From Micromonospora sp. M71_S20 (GTDB taxonomy: Bacteria > Actinomycetota > Actinomycetes > Mycobacteriales > Micromonosporaceae), in the NCBI RefSeq assembly GCF_003664255.1, contig NZ_RCCV01000001.1, forward strand, positions 1,116,001 through 1,180,000: a stretch of DNA of 64,000 bases. The letters are read 5' to 3'. Both the position numbers and the translations under genes were made by a program. Each line of letters opens with the position of its first letter. Position 1 is the first letter of the stretch. The notes beneath the pieces are model-generated. The model saw only the letters and a list, made by a program, of their open reading frames with translations, ran no database searches and had not been told where the DNA came from. Below are positions 27,951 to 35,328 of this stretch, in pieces.

Positions 27951-28950
27951 GCTCGGTGCCCCCCTCCGTGCCGCCGCCGGTCGTGTCGGCGGGGACAGCG
28001 GCTCCGCCGTTGCGTACGGCCTCCTCGTTGCGGGCCTTGGCCGCCGCGAAGGCCTCCTCGGTCAGGCCGTGCGGCGGCGGGTTGGGGCCGTTCACGCGCA
28101 GGGTGAACGACGCCGTGCGCACGACGCCCTGGTGCTGGAAGTCCAGGAACAGCCGGTAGTCGCCGAAGCTGGGCGCGGTGGCGTGGAACAGGACGTCCGG
28201 ACCGGGCGCGGTCTGCCCGTCGCCCGGCGTGCCGTCGGGGTGGACGTGCAGGTACGCCATGTCGCCGTCGCGGAGCGCGACCAGGTGCCCGAACGCGCCG
28301 AGGTACGGCTCCAGGTCGGTGACCGGCTTGCCGTCCTTCGCGACGCTGAGCGTCAGCTTGCCGCTCTTGCCGGGCTTGAGCTCGCCGCCGAGGGTCACCG
28401 TGTACCCGTCGACCGTCGAGGTGGTCGACGGCGCGGGCAGCGCCTCCGGCCGGTAGTCGCCCGAGACCGACACGTCCGCCCCGAGCGTCTCGCCGTGGAT
28501 GCCCCACAGCGGCATGTAGTCGGCGAAGACCCGGTACTCGCCCGCCGCCGCGAAGGTCAGCGGCACCCGCCACACGCCGTCCGCGCCGAGGTTCGGGTGG
28601 ACGTGCTGGAAGTTCGTCAGGTCGCGCCGCGCCACGATCAGGTGCATCAGCTTCTCGTGCTGCGGCTTGTACTTCACCAGCGGCGTGCCGTCGTGCTGCA
28701 GGATCTGGAAGGCGAAGGTCTGCTTCGTACCCGCCCGGACGTTGTCCGTGATCACCTTCAGGTTCATGCTCTCGTGGTTGAGGGTCAGCCCGTAGGAGGA
28801 CTCCTCGGCCACGGCGGCCGGCTTGGCGGCGGGTGCGGCTGCGGGTGCGGCGGTCGGCGGGGGCCCGACCACGCGGCCGACGGTGTAGGCGCTCCCGAGC
28901 ACCAGCACCAGGGCGAGCGCGAACGCGCCGAGTTTCGTCAAGGTCTTCAT
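27937..28950 (-). CDS. Exported or membrane-anchored His-rich protein, probable copper binding
   Basis: ATG 28950 gives 337 residues starting with a signal or anchor helix (residues about 8-25), then an Ala/Pro linker. Two similar segments follow, one with [17 protein letters not shown] and one with [19 protein letters not shown], so the body looks like a two-repeat beta-sandwich protein carrying His-x-His-Pro motifs. The C-terminus is Gly/Glu/His-rich (EHGHG). Homologues of this type are commonly found beside copper ATPases in actinomycetes, but I know no proven function. It overlaps the CopA-type gene by 14 bp, supporting a joint copper role outside the membrane. Confidence 0.8.
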   Translation of the reverse strand: MKTLTKLGAFALALVLVLGSAYTVGRVVGPPPTAAPAAAPAAKPAAVAEESSYGLTLNHESMNLKVITDNVRAGTKQTFAFQILQHDGTPLVKYKPQHEKLMHLIVARRDLTNFQHVHPNLGADGVWRVPLTFAAAGEYRVFADYMPLWGIHGETLGADVSVSGDYRPEALPAPSTTSTVDGYTVTLGGELKPGKSGKLTLSVAKDGKPVTDLEPYLGAFGHLVALRDGDMAYLHVHPDGTPGDGQTAPGPDVLFHATAPSFGDYRLFLDFQHQGVVRTASFTLRVNGPNPPPHGLTEEAFAAAKARNEEAVRNGGAAVPADTTGGGTEGGTEHGHG

Positions 28951-29026
28951 GAATAACCGTCCTGTTTCGACAGGGTTGGCGTGGAAGCGGGCAGGGTGTG
29001 CGGGGTTCGGTGGCCGGCCGGCGGGC

Positions 29027-30049
29027 TCACCGGTCACCACCGGGGTCCGGGCCGGGCGCCCGGCCCCACCGCAGCAGGCACGCCCCGAACGACATCCCCC
29101 CGCCGAACCCCAGCAGGAGGACGAGGTCGCCGTCGTGGAGCAGCCCGGCCCGGTTGGCGTGGTCGAGGGTGAGCGGCACCGAGGCGCTGCCGACGTTCGC
29201 GTACTCCTCCACCGTGCGGTGCGTGTGCGCGGCGGTCAGCCCGCACGCGCGTACCAGCTCGTCGAGGAGCAGGCCGTTGGGCTGGTGCGGCACCACGTGC
29301 GCGACGTCCGCCGCGCCGACACCCGCCCTGGCCAGCAGCTTGTCCACGAACGGCGGGACCTCCTGGAGGACGAGCTCGGTGACGTCGCGGCCGTGCATGC
29401 GGAAGAAGTGGCCGCCGTCCGCCACGGTCGTCGCGGACGCCGGCAGCCTGCTGCCGCCCGCCGCCACCCCGATCAGGTCGCTGGCGTCGCCCCGGCTGGC
29501 CAGCTCGTACTCGACGACACCACGCCCCGGTGACGTCGTCCCCACGACGGCCGCGCCGGCGCCGTCGCCGAACAGCACGGCGGTGCGCCGGTCGTCGAAG
29601 TCCAGGATGCGCGAGTACACGTCGGCGCCGACCACGAGCGCGTGGGTGCCCGGCCGGTCCGCCACCAGCGACTGCGCCAGCACCAGGGCGTGCACGAATC
29701 CCGCGCACACCGCGTTGACGTCGAAGCACGCCGCCCCGTACGCGCCGAGACGGTCCTGCACCAGGCAGGCCGTCGGCGGCTGCGGGTGGTCCGGGGTCGA
29801 CGTCGACACGATGAGGTAGTCGACGCGGTCCACGCCGAGGCCCGCGTCCCGCAGCGCGCGGGCCGCGGCCCGCACGGCGAGGTCCGACGTGGCCTCCTCC
29901 GCCGCCGCGAAACGGCGCGAACGAATGGCGGTCTTGCGTACGATCCATTCCGGGCTGGCTCCCGGTACGCGACGCGCGATTTCCTCGTTCGACAATGCTC
30001 GCGCGGGCACCCAGGATCCGGTGCCCAGAATTCCGACGGATGAGGACAC
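29027..30049 (-). CDS. Beta-ketoacyl-ACP synthase III-like enzyme (FabH family)
   Basis: GTG 30049, five bases after GGAGG, starts a 340-residue thiolase-fold protein. The Cys-His-Asn triad of KAS III is present: Cys115 in NAVCAGF, His in VPHQPN and Asn in EYANVGSAS. Such enzymes start fatty acid chains, prime polyketides or acyl-transfer to non-carbon nucleophiles. It is the first gene of the minus-strand series leading to the copper genes, 76 bp before the secreted protein gene. It could make the starter or short acyl chain for the lipopeptide. The ligand is not evident from sequence. Confidence 0.9.
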   Translation of the reverse strand: MSSSVGILGTGSWVPARALSNEEIARRVPGASPEWIVRKTAIRSRRFAAAEEATSDLAVRAAARALRDAGLGVDRVDYLIVSTSTPDHPQPPTACLVQDRLGAYGAACFDVNAVCAGFVHALVLAQSLVADRPGTHALVVGADVYSRILDFDDRRTAVLFGDGAGAAVVGTTSPGRGVVEYELASRGDASDLIGVAAGGSRLPASATTVADGGHFFRMHGRDVTELVLQEVPPFVDKLLARAGVGAADVAHVVPHQPNGLLLDELVRACGLTAAHTHRTVEEYANVGSASVPLTLDHANRAGLLHDGDLVLLLGFGGGMSFGACLLRWGRAPGPDPGGDR

Positions 30050-30518
30050 AGCAGCCTCCAGAGAGGAGAGGCATTTCGTGTCTGCAAATTAGCCGAGTGG
30101 AACCATCGACCGCAATCACGTGCGCCAGCTGTCGACACAGCCCGCGGTGCAAATTACCGGACGATGGCGGAAACAATTTCGAGGCGATGGAACGCGCAAT
30201 TTCCGGGCCGCCCGGGAACCCGCCGTCGACCCATCGACGCACGGTTCACCCGTGCAGTTCTCCCGGAACGGACGTGACACCCGGGGATGGGATCCGACGC
30301 GTCGTCGCCGCCATGCTGACGGCACGACCGACCGCGTGGCGACGGCCCGCGGCACGGCCGGCGACCCGCGGGGCGGACCGGCGCCCGCCGGCGCCCACGC
30401 GACCAGGACCGGACGGAGGCCCTCCGATGACAGCGCAGCTCCTCGAGACCACCACCCACCCCACGGGCGAGCCCGACGGGTGGCGGCCCCGGGACGCGAC
30501 GGCGAGGACGGGTCCACG

Positions 30519-30548
30519 TCGACACGAACCGATCGTGACCGATACAAT
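30519..30548 (+). promoter_or_regulatory. Candidate vegetative promoter for the gene at 30672
   Basis: TCGACA (30519-30524) and TACAAT (30543-30548) are separated by 18 bp, each a five-of-six match to the consensus -35 and -10. The rest of the 620-bp gap 30050-30671 shows no convincing gene. Transcription from here would leave a leader of about 115 nt. Confidence 0.45.
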
Positions 30549-30671
30549 GCACTCCGTGGCGATCGGGATCCGGCAGGCGACGATACCGGGCGCGTCGCCG
30601 CCCGAGGCGGCGCGTCCGGGCGTGCCGGCGCCGCCCGGCACGCGCCACGTCCGCCGGGAGCCGTGGCGTTG

Positions 30672-31859
30672 ATGGTCACCGGGATCCGGCCCGCCGGGCC
30701 GGCTGAAGCCCTGTCGACCCCGGGCATGCGGCGGGCGAGTCTGTGCATCCTGGCGGGCGCCGCGAGCGGGGTGGCGGCGTGCGTGCTGCTCGCCGCCCTG
30801 GAGCTGCGTCGCGAGCCCGACCCGCGCGGGATCGTGCTCGGCGCGGCGGGTTCGCTGTTCCTGGTCGTGGCGCTGGCCGGGGCGCTGTACCGGTCGGTCA
30901 TGCCGTGGCCGGCGACGACCGGCCGGTGGCTGATCGCCGGCTGCGCCACTGCCGCCGTGCTGTCCGTCCCGCTCGTCGGGCCGGTCGGCGGCACCCCGGG
31001 CCGGGCCTGGGCGTTCGTGGGGGCCGCGCTCGTGGGTGCCGCGCCACTGCTGCTGCCGGTCCGGTACGCGGTGACCCTGATGGCCGGGACGGTGCTGGTG
31101 GCCGCGGCGACGGCCTGGTGGCTCGGCGGTCCCGTGCGGGACGCGGTGACCGTCACGGTGGTGCTCGGGCTGACGGTGGCGACGTGGAACGTGCTGCACC
31201 TGTGGTTCTGGACGTTCCGGGCGCAGGCCCGGGAGGGGCGCGACGCCCTGGCCCGCCTGGCGGCGGCCGAGGAGCGACTGCGGTGCGCCCGGGACGTGTA
31301 CGCCCTGCTCGCGAACGAGCTGTCGGCACTCGTCCTCAAGGCGGAGCTGGCGTCGCGGCTGGCTTTGGTCGACGGGGAGCGGACCAGGAAGGAGACCGCC
31401 GAGATGCGGGCGCTCGCGGCGGCCGCGTCGGCCCGGATGCGCGAGGCCGTGCACGGCTACCGCAGCGTCGGCCTGCGCGAGCAGGCGCAGACGGTGGCCC
31501 GGGTGCTGCGCAACGCCGGCGTGCGGTGCTCCGTGACGCAGCCGGAGCGCGACCTGCCGCCCGCGCTCACCGGGCCGCTGGTGTCCGTGCTGCGGGAGGC
31601 GGGCGCCCACGTGCTGCGGCACGACGAGGCGCGGTGGTGCACGATCGAGATCGTCCGCGAGGGGTCCGGGGCGCGGCTGACGGTGGTCAACGACGGGGCC
31701 GGCGACGGTGCTCCGGAGCTCGGCGGCAGCGGGCTGCCGGGGCTGGCCGACCGGCTGCGGGACGCGGGCGGCACCCTGCGCACCTGGCGGGAGGACGGCA
31801 CGTTCACCGTGGAGGCCAGCGTCCGGGCCGGCGGGCGCGACAGCACCACCGCGGCATGA
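30672..31859 (+). CDS. Degenerate NarX-type histidine kinase homologue (no phospho-acceptor His)
   Basis: ATG 30672 gives 395 residues with six or so membrane helices followed by a recognisable HisKA_3 box, RLRCARDVYALLANELSA. Aligned to the kinase at 12398 (RLRFARDLHDLLGYSLSA), the phospho-acceptor His is replaced by Tyr210. The N-box also deviates (REAGAHVLRHDE in place of REGVTNILRHSK), although a G-box-like GSGLPGLADRL remains. The protein probably cannot autophosphorylate by the normal route, so it may be a pseudokinase sensor. No response regulator lies beside it. Upstream reading extends to 30120, but the extra part is low-complexity and Arg-rich and is not believed. Confidence 0.78.
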   Translation: MVTGIRPAGPAEALSTPGMRRASLCILAGAASGVAACVLLAALELRREPDPRGIVLGAAGSLFLVVALAGALYRSVMPWPATTGRWLIAGCATAAVLSVPLVGPVGGTPGRAWAFVGAALVGAAPLLLPVRYAVTLMAGTVLVAAATAWWLGGPVRDAVTVTVVLGLTVATWNVLHLWFWTFRAQAREGRDALARLAAAEERLRCARDVYALLANELSALVLKAELASRLALVDGERTRKETAEMRALAAAASARMREAVHGYRSVGLREQAQTVARVLRNAGVRCSVTQPERDLPPALTGPLVSVLREAGAHVLRHDEARWCTIEIVREGSGARLTVVNDGAGDGAPELGGSGLPGLADRLRDAGGTLRTWREDGTFTVEASVRAGGRDSTTAA

Positions 31860-31899
31860 CGGCGGACCGTGCCCACCCGCCGGTGGGCACGGTCCGCCG
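31860..31899. terminator. Bidirectional hairpin between convergent genes
   Basis: Arms 31860-31877 and 31882-31899 are perfectly complementary (18 bp) around a CGCC loop. It lies directly after the stop at 31859 and just before the convergent stop at 31908, so it should end both transcripts. Confidence 0.8.
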
Positions 31900-31907
31900 C
31901 ACGCCGC

Positions 31908-32492
31908 TCAGCCGGTGGCCGTCAGCGCTCCGCCGGGCAGGAGGCACTCGTCGGCCGTGGGCCACCGCGTTGGATCGTCGCCCAGGGCGATGAGTTCGGC
32001 GACCTGGAGGCGGCACCACGGCGACACGGAGATGTCGCCGGTGCCCACCGCGTACACGAAGTCCGCCCAGGCGACCCACTCGAAGTCGCCGATGGCGGCC
32101 GGGTCGGGGGTCGGACGCTCGTCGGTCACCACCCGGAACACCGGGGACACGGCGTTCTCCGCCACGCCGTTGTCCATCGTGGCGCGGTAGCGGAAGGAGG
32201 GCAGGACCAGCTCCGGCGCGGGCGCGGCCAGGCCGAGCTCGGCGCGTACCGTGCGGGTCACCGCCGCGGGGACCGGTTCCCCCGGCGCGGGGTGCCCGTA
32301 GCACGAGTTCGTCCAGATCCCCGGCCAGGTGCGCGTCCGGTCGCTGCGCATGGTGAGCAGCAGCTTCGCGTCGCTGTTGAAGACGTAACAGGAGAACGCC
32401 AGGTGCAACGGCGTACGCAGGTGGTGCACCGTCGCGCCCTCGGTGGCACCCACCGGCCGTCCCTCTTCGTCGAGCAGCACGACCTGCGCCAT
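31908..32492 (-). CDS. idi: Isopentenyl-diphosphate delta-isomerase, type I
   Basis: ATG 32492 (GGGGAGGG upstream) gives 194 residues. The Nudix-fold isomerase signatures are seen: HLAFSCYVFN, the active-site Cys region WTNSCYGHP, the following Glu-rich Nudix helix AVTRTVRAELG, and the late EWVAWADF. The enzyme interconverts IPP and DMAPP. It ends the operon LAL-IsnA-IsnB-UbiA-Idi, 21 bp after the UbiA gene, which argues that it feeds the prenyltransferase with DMAPP-derived chains rather than serving general metabolism. Confidence 0.93.
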   Translation of the reverse strand: MAQVVLLDEEGRPVGATEGATVHHLRTPLHLAFSCYVFNSDAKLLLTMRSDRTRTWPGIWTNSCYGHPAPGEPVPAAVTRTVRAELGLAAPAPELVLPSFRYRATMDNGVAENAVSPVFRVVTDERPTPDPAAIGDFEWVAWADFVYAVGTGDISVSPWCRLQVAELIALGDDPTRWPTADECLLPGGALTATG

Positions 32493-32513
32493 GGTGTCCC
32501 TCCCCACCGGGAT

Positions 32514-33479
32514 TCAGCTCGCCTGTGCGAAGGCGGCGGCGATCACGGTTCCCCACCCGGTGCTCGCCACCTGCAACGGCACCAGCTTCGCCCGGGGCCG
32601 CAGGAACGCCAGCGCGTCCGCGAGGGGCTTGCCGCGCACGCCGCGCCAGGTTCCCGACACGTGCACCAGCGCGAACGCGATGGCCGCGATCATCGGGACG
32701 GCGCCCCACGTGAAGCCGCCGATGGCGAGCACCGACACGCACACCGTGGAGCCGCCGACCGCGATCAGCCCGCTCGCGACCGCCATCGCGCGGGACAGGC
32801 CCAGCGCGCGGACGCAGGTACGGATGTTGAACGCGGCGTCCTCCGGCCAGTCCTCGGCGGTGTTGACCATGACGATGCCGACCTGGTTCGCGCCGAACCC
32901 GATGATCACGGCCAGCAGCGGCCACGACAGCTCACCGGGCACGGACCGGACGACGACGAGCATCGGCAGCCAGATCAGCACGGCGGCGAGGCCGGGGATC
33001 TGCCCCACGCCGGAGCTCTTCAGGTGGACCGGCGGGATGGAGTACTGGGCGCCGATCCAGAGGGTGAACGCGACCAGGGGCAGGATGTCCCAGTGCCCGG
33101 TGCGGAAGGTGAAGTAGGTCGCGAGGGCCAGCACACCCGCGCCCGTGGCCGCGATCTGCCACCGCACGTTGCGCAGCCCCAGCCCGTACACCGCCTGGGA
33201 CAGCCACGTCTTGTACACGGCGTCGACGTCGCGGTCGGCGTACGCGTTGGTCATGTCGATGAAGTGCATGATGGACAGCGCCATCACGATCACCAGTGCG
33301 AAGTGGACCGAGGCCAGGGTGCTCAGGTCGTCGACCGACAGCAGCGACGGGATCGCGTAGATGGCCAGCATCACGGGCAGGAACTCGACCCGGCGGATGC
33401 GGATGGAGTGGTAGATCGGGCGCCGCGCGGATGTCGGCCCCGGTGTGGGCGCGCCCGCGCGCGCCTCTTCGACGGTCAT
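32514..33479 (-). CDS. UbiA-superfamily prenyltransferase
   Basis: The 321-residue membrane protein starts at ATG 33479 with AAGGAAG upstream. It has about nine hydrophobic helices and the first aspartate-rich motif in DMTNAYADRDVD (NxxxDxxxD-like). The second conserved region reads NTAEDWPEDA. UbiA enzymes attach isoprenyl chains to aromatic or other acceptors using membrane-embedded Mg-diphosphate sites. Its neighbours are the isocyanide synthase pair and an IPP isomerase, so the acceptor may be an isonitrile derived from Tyr or Trp. The first motif is intact enough to expect activity. Confidence 0.9.
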   Translation of the reverse strand: MTVEEARAGAPTPGPTSARRPIYHSIRIRRVEFLPVMLAIYAIPSLLSVDDLSTLASVHFALVIVMALSIMHFIDMTNAYADRDVDAVYKTWLSQAVYGLGLRNVRWQIAATGAGVLALATYFTFRTGHWDILPLVAFTLWIGAQYSIPPVHLKSSGVGQIPGLAAVLIWLPMLVVVRSVPGELSWPLLAVIIGFGANQVGIVMVNTAEDWPEDAAFNIRTCVRALGLSRAMAVASGLIAVGGSTVCVSVLAIGGFTWGAVPMIAAIAFALVHVSGTWRGVRGKPLADALAFLRPRAKLVPLQVASTGWGTVIAAAFAQAS

Positions 33480-33538
33480 GGTGTCTTCCTTCGGGGTTGA
33501 GGACCTTCGATGGCGCCCGCGAGCGGCCCTGACCGCGG

Positions 33539-34345
33539 TCAGAGGATCTGGATCCGCTGGAGGTGCCGGGAGGAGTTGCCGCGGAAGGCGTTGCGGCCGT
33601 GCAGCAGCGCCTGGTTGTCGACGACGACGATGTCGCCGTCGACCCACTCGTGGTGATAGCAGACGTCCGGGTGGTGCAGCCGGTCGCGCAGGTCGGCCAT
33701 GAACGGCTCGGCCTCCTCCGCCGACCTGCCGCCGATGGACACCCACACCGGGTTCCGGTAGCGCTCCGGGTCGAGCGGCTCGCCGTACCGCATGATCGTC
33801 TCGCCGGTCTCCGAGTGCGTGGTGAGCAGGGGCGACACGGTCTCGCCGCCGTAGTAGCCGAGCTTCTCCGTGCGGTAGCTGACCTCCGTCGCCGCCCACT
33901 CGCGCACCAGCTCCGGCGAGGCGCGCCGGATCACGTCGGTGCTGTCGGAGAACACCGTCTCGCCACCGCCGCCGGGCACCGGCGCCTCGAGGCACTGAAA
34001 GAGGAAGTACCGCGGCGCGGCCCGCGCGAACGCGCCGTCCCAGTGGAAGGGCACGTCCGTACGGCTGAACAGGTAGTTCTTCGGGTCCTCCTGGACCACC
34101 AGGTCCAGGACGGCGCCGAAGTCCCAGGTCAGCACCTCGCCCCAGGTCTCGCAGTAGGCGATCAGGTCCTCCCTGCTCAGCAGGGGGAAGCCGCGCAGCA
34201 CGACCACCTTGGACTCGATCGTCCAGCGCTCCAGCGTCGCGGGCGCGATGTCCCGCAGGTCGGCGCCGTCGTGCTCCGCCGTCACCAGCGTGCCGAACGG
34301 CGCCAGCGCCGTCCGCGCCACCCGCAGCTCGTCTGCCGTGGTCAT
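33539..34345 (-). CDS. IsnB/PvcB-like Fe(II)/2-oxoglutarate oxygenase
   Basis: ATG 34345 overlaps the isocyanide synthase stop (ATGA), giving 268 residues. The TauD-fold metal ligands are His101 and Asp103 in FHWDGAF and a distal His in LLHGRNAF, with the co-substrate Arg in SRHLQRIQ. PvcB/IsnB enzymes act on the isonitrile acid made by PvcA/IsnA, usually by oxidative decarboxylation to a vinyl isonitrile or by desaturation. The tight overlap with the synthase gene supports this. It is clearly different from the ScoE-like protein at 23532. Confidence 0.88.
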   Translation of the reverse strand: MTTADELRVARTALAPFGTLVTAEHDGADLRDIAPATLERWTIESKVVVLRGFPLLSREDLIAYCETWGEVLTWDFGAVLDLVVQEDPKNYLFSRTDVPFHWDGAFARAAPRYFLFQCLEAPVPGGGGETVFSDSTDVIRRASPELVREWAATEVSYRTEKLGYYGGETVSPLLTTHSETGETIMRYGEPLDPERYRNPVWVSIGGRSAEEAEPFMADLRDRLHHPDVCYHHEWVDGDIVVVDNQALLHGRNAFRGNSSRHLQRIQIL

Positions 34346-35328
34346 GAGGCGATCTCCTCCTGCCGGAAGTGGGGGTTGACGTAGTGGCTCGGCCGGCCGT
34401 TGCGCCAGACGAGCGAGGCCCGGTCCCGCTCGGCCTGGCTGCGCTTGACCAGCGTCAGGTTCACGCCGTCGTCGAGGACGACGCCGTGCCACGGCGTCAG
34501 CCAGCTGTCCCTGGTGCGGATGAGGTGCAGCCCGATCTTCTCGGCGTGCCGGGGCTGCGGGTGGATCGACAGCCGCAGCGAGTGGGGGAACTTCGTGCCG
34601 ACCAGGTCTCCCCAGGCGCGGCTGCGCCGGATCATCTGGTACGCGAACTCCTTGCAGTGCTCGCGCAGCTTGGACCGGCTCAGGTCGGGGTGCAGCGGAC
34701 CCTGGTCCTCGAGCATGAACCGGTGCATGCCGTTGAACAGCGACCGGGCGCCCAGGTCGGTCAGCACCTCGGCCCGGATGTCCTCCAGCGGCGTGGCGTA
34801 CTCGGCGAGGAGCCGCCCGCGCATCTCGTCGTAGGACATCGCCCCGAACGCGTCGTCGAGCGAGTACATCGAGACCGACGACGCGCCGGTCTGGTCGATG
34901 ATGCGTTGCAGCTCCGTGCGGTACGCGGTCACGTCCTCGTCGGGGATGCCGAGCAGGTCGGAGAAGACGTGGCCGTCGGAGCAGATGAGGATCCGCGCGC
35001 CCGTCGGGTGGTAGTGGCTGACCTGCTCGCAGAAGGACTGGAGGAACTCCACGGAGATCCGCTCACCGAGGTCGGGCAGCGAGCCGACCACCTTCTCCGG
35101 GTTGCGGGACTTCGCGGGGAACGCCGGCAGCACGAAGTGCAGCGGTTCGCCGCTGCGCACGTACCGGCCCACCCGTTCCTCGTGGGTCGCGAAACAGTCG
35201 TCGCACGGCTGCGCTGCGCACGGGTCGTCGGCGTGTTCGAGACGGCGGAAGCGGAAGACCAGTTCGAGTATCTGCCGGGCGAGCGTACGCTCGCGGCTGC
35301 CGACCTGTTCGTCCTCGGCAACGGTCAT
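34342..35328 (-). CDS. Isocyanide (isonitrile) synthase, IsnA/PvcA family
   Basis: ATG 35328 overlaps the LAL gene stop by 4 bp and gives 328 residues. The family, often labelled pyoverdine/dityrosine biosynthesis protein, is recognised by HFVLPAFPAKSRNPEKV, PTGARILICSDGHVFSDL and the later FAYQMIRRSRAW region. These enzymes convert the amino group of an aromatic amino acid (Tyr or Trp) to an isonitrile with ribulose-5-phosphate as carbon source. The pair with IsnB-like is the canonical two-gene route. This is chemically unrelated to the ScoE route elsewhere in the window. Which amino acid is used cannot be decided by eye. Confidence 0.93.
   Translation of the reverse strand: MTVAEDEQVGSRERTLARQILELVFRFRRLEHADDPCAAQPCDDCFATHEERVGRYVRSGEPLHFVLPAFPAKSRNPEKVVGSLPDLGERISVEFLQSFCEQVSHYHPTGARILICSDGHVFSDLLGIPDEDVTAYRTELQRIIDQTGASSVSMYSLDDAFGAMSYDEMRGRLLAEYATPLEDIRAEVLTDLGARSLFNGMHRFMLEDQGPLHPDLSRSKLREHCKEFAYQMIRRSRAWGDLVGTKFPHSLRLSIHPQPRHAEKIGLHLIRTRDSWLTPWHGVVLDDGVNLTLVKRSQAERDRASLVWRNGRPSHYVNPHFRQEEIAS

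Noticed and set aside
30154-30648. A minus-strand frame of 164 codons in the gap before the degenerate kinase.
   Set aside because: The product is almost only Arg, Gly and Pro with no fold or ribosome site, and it crosses the likely promoter.
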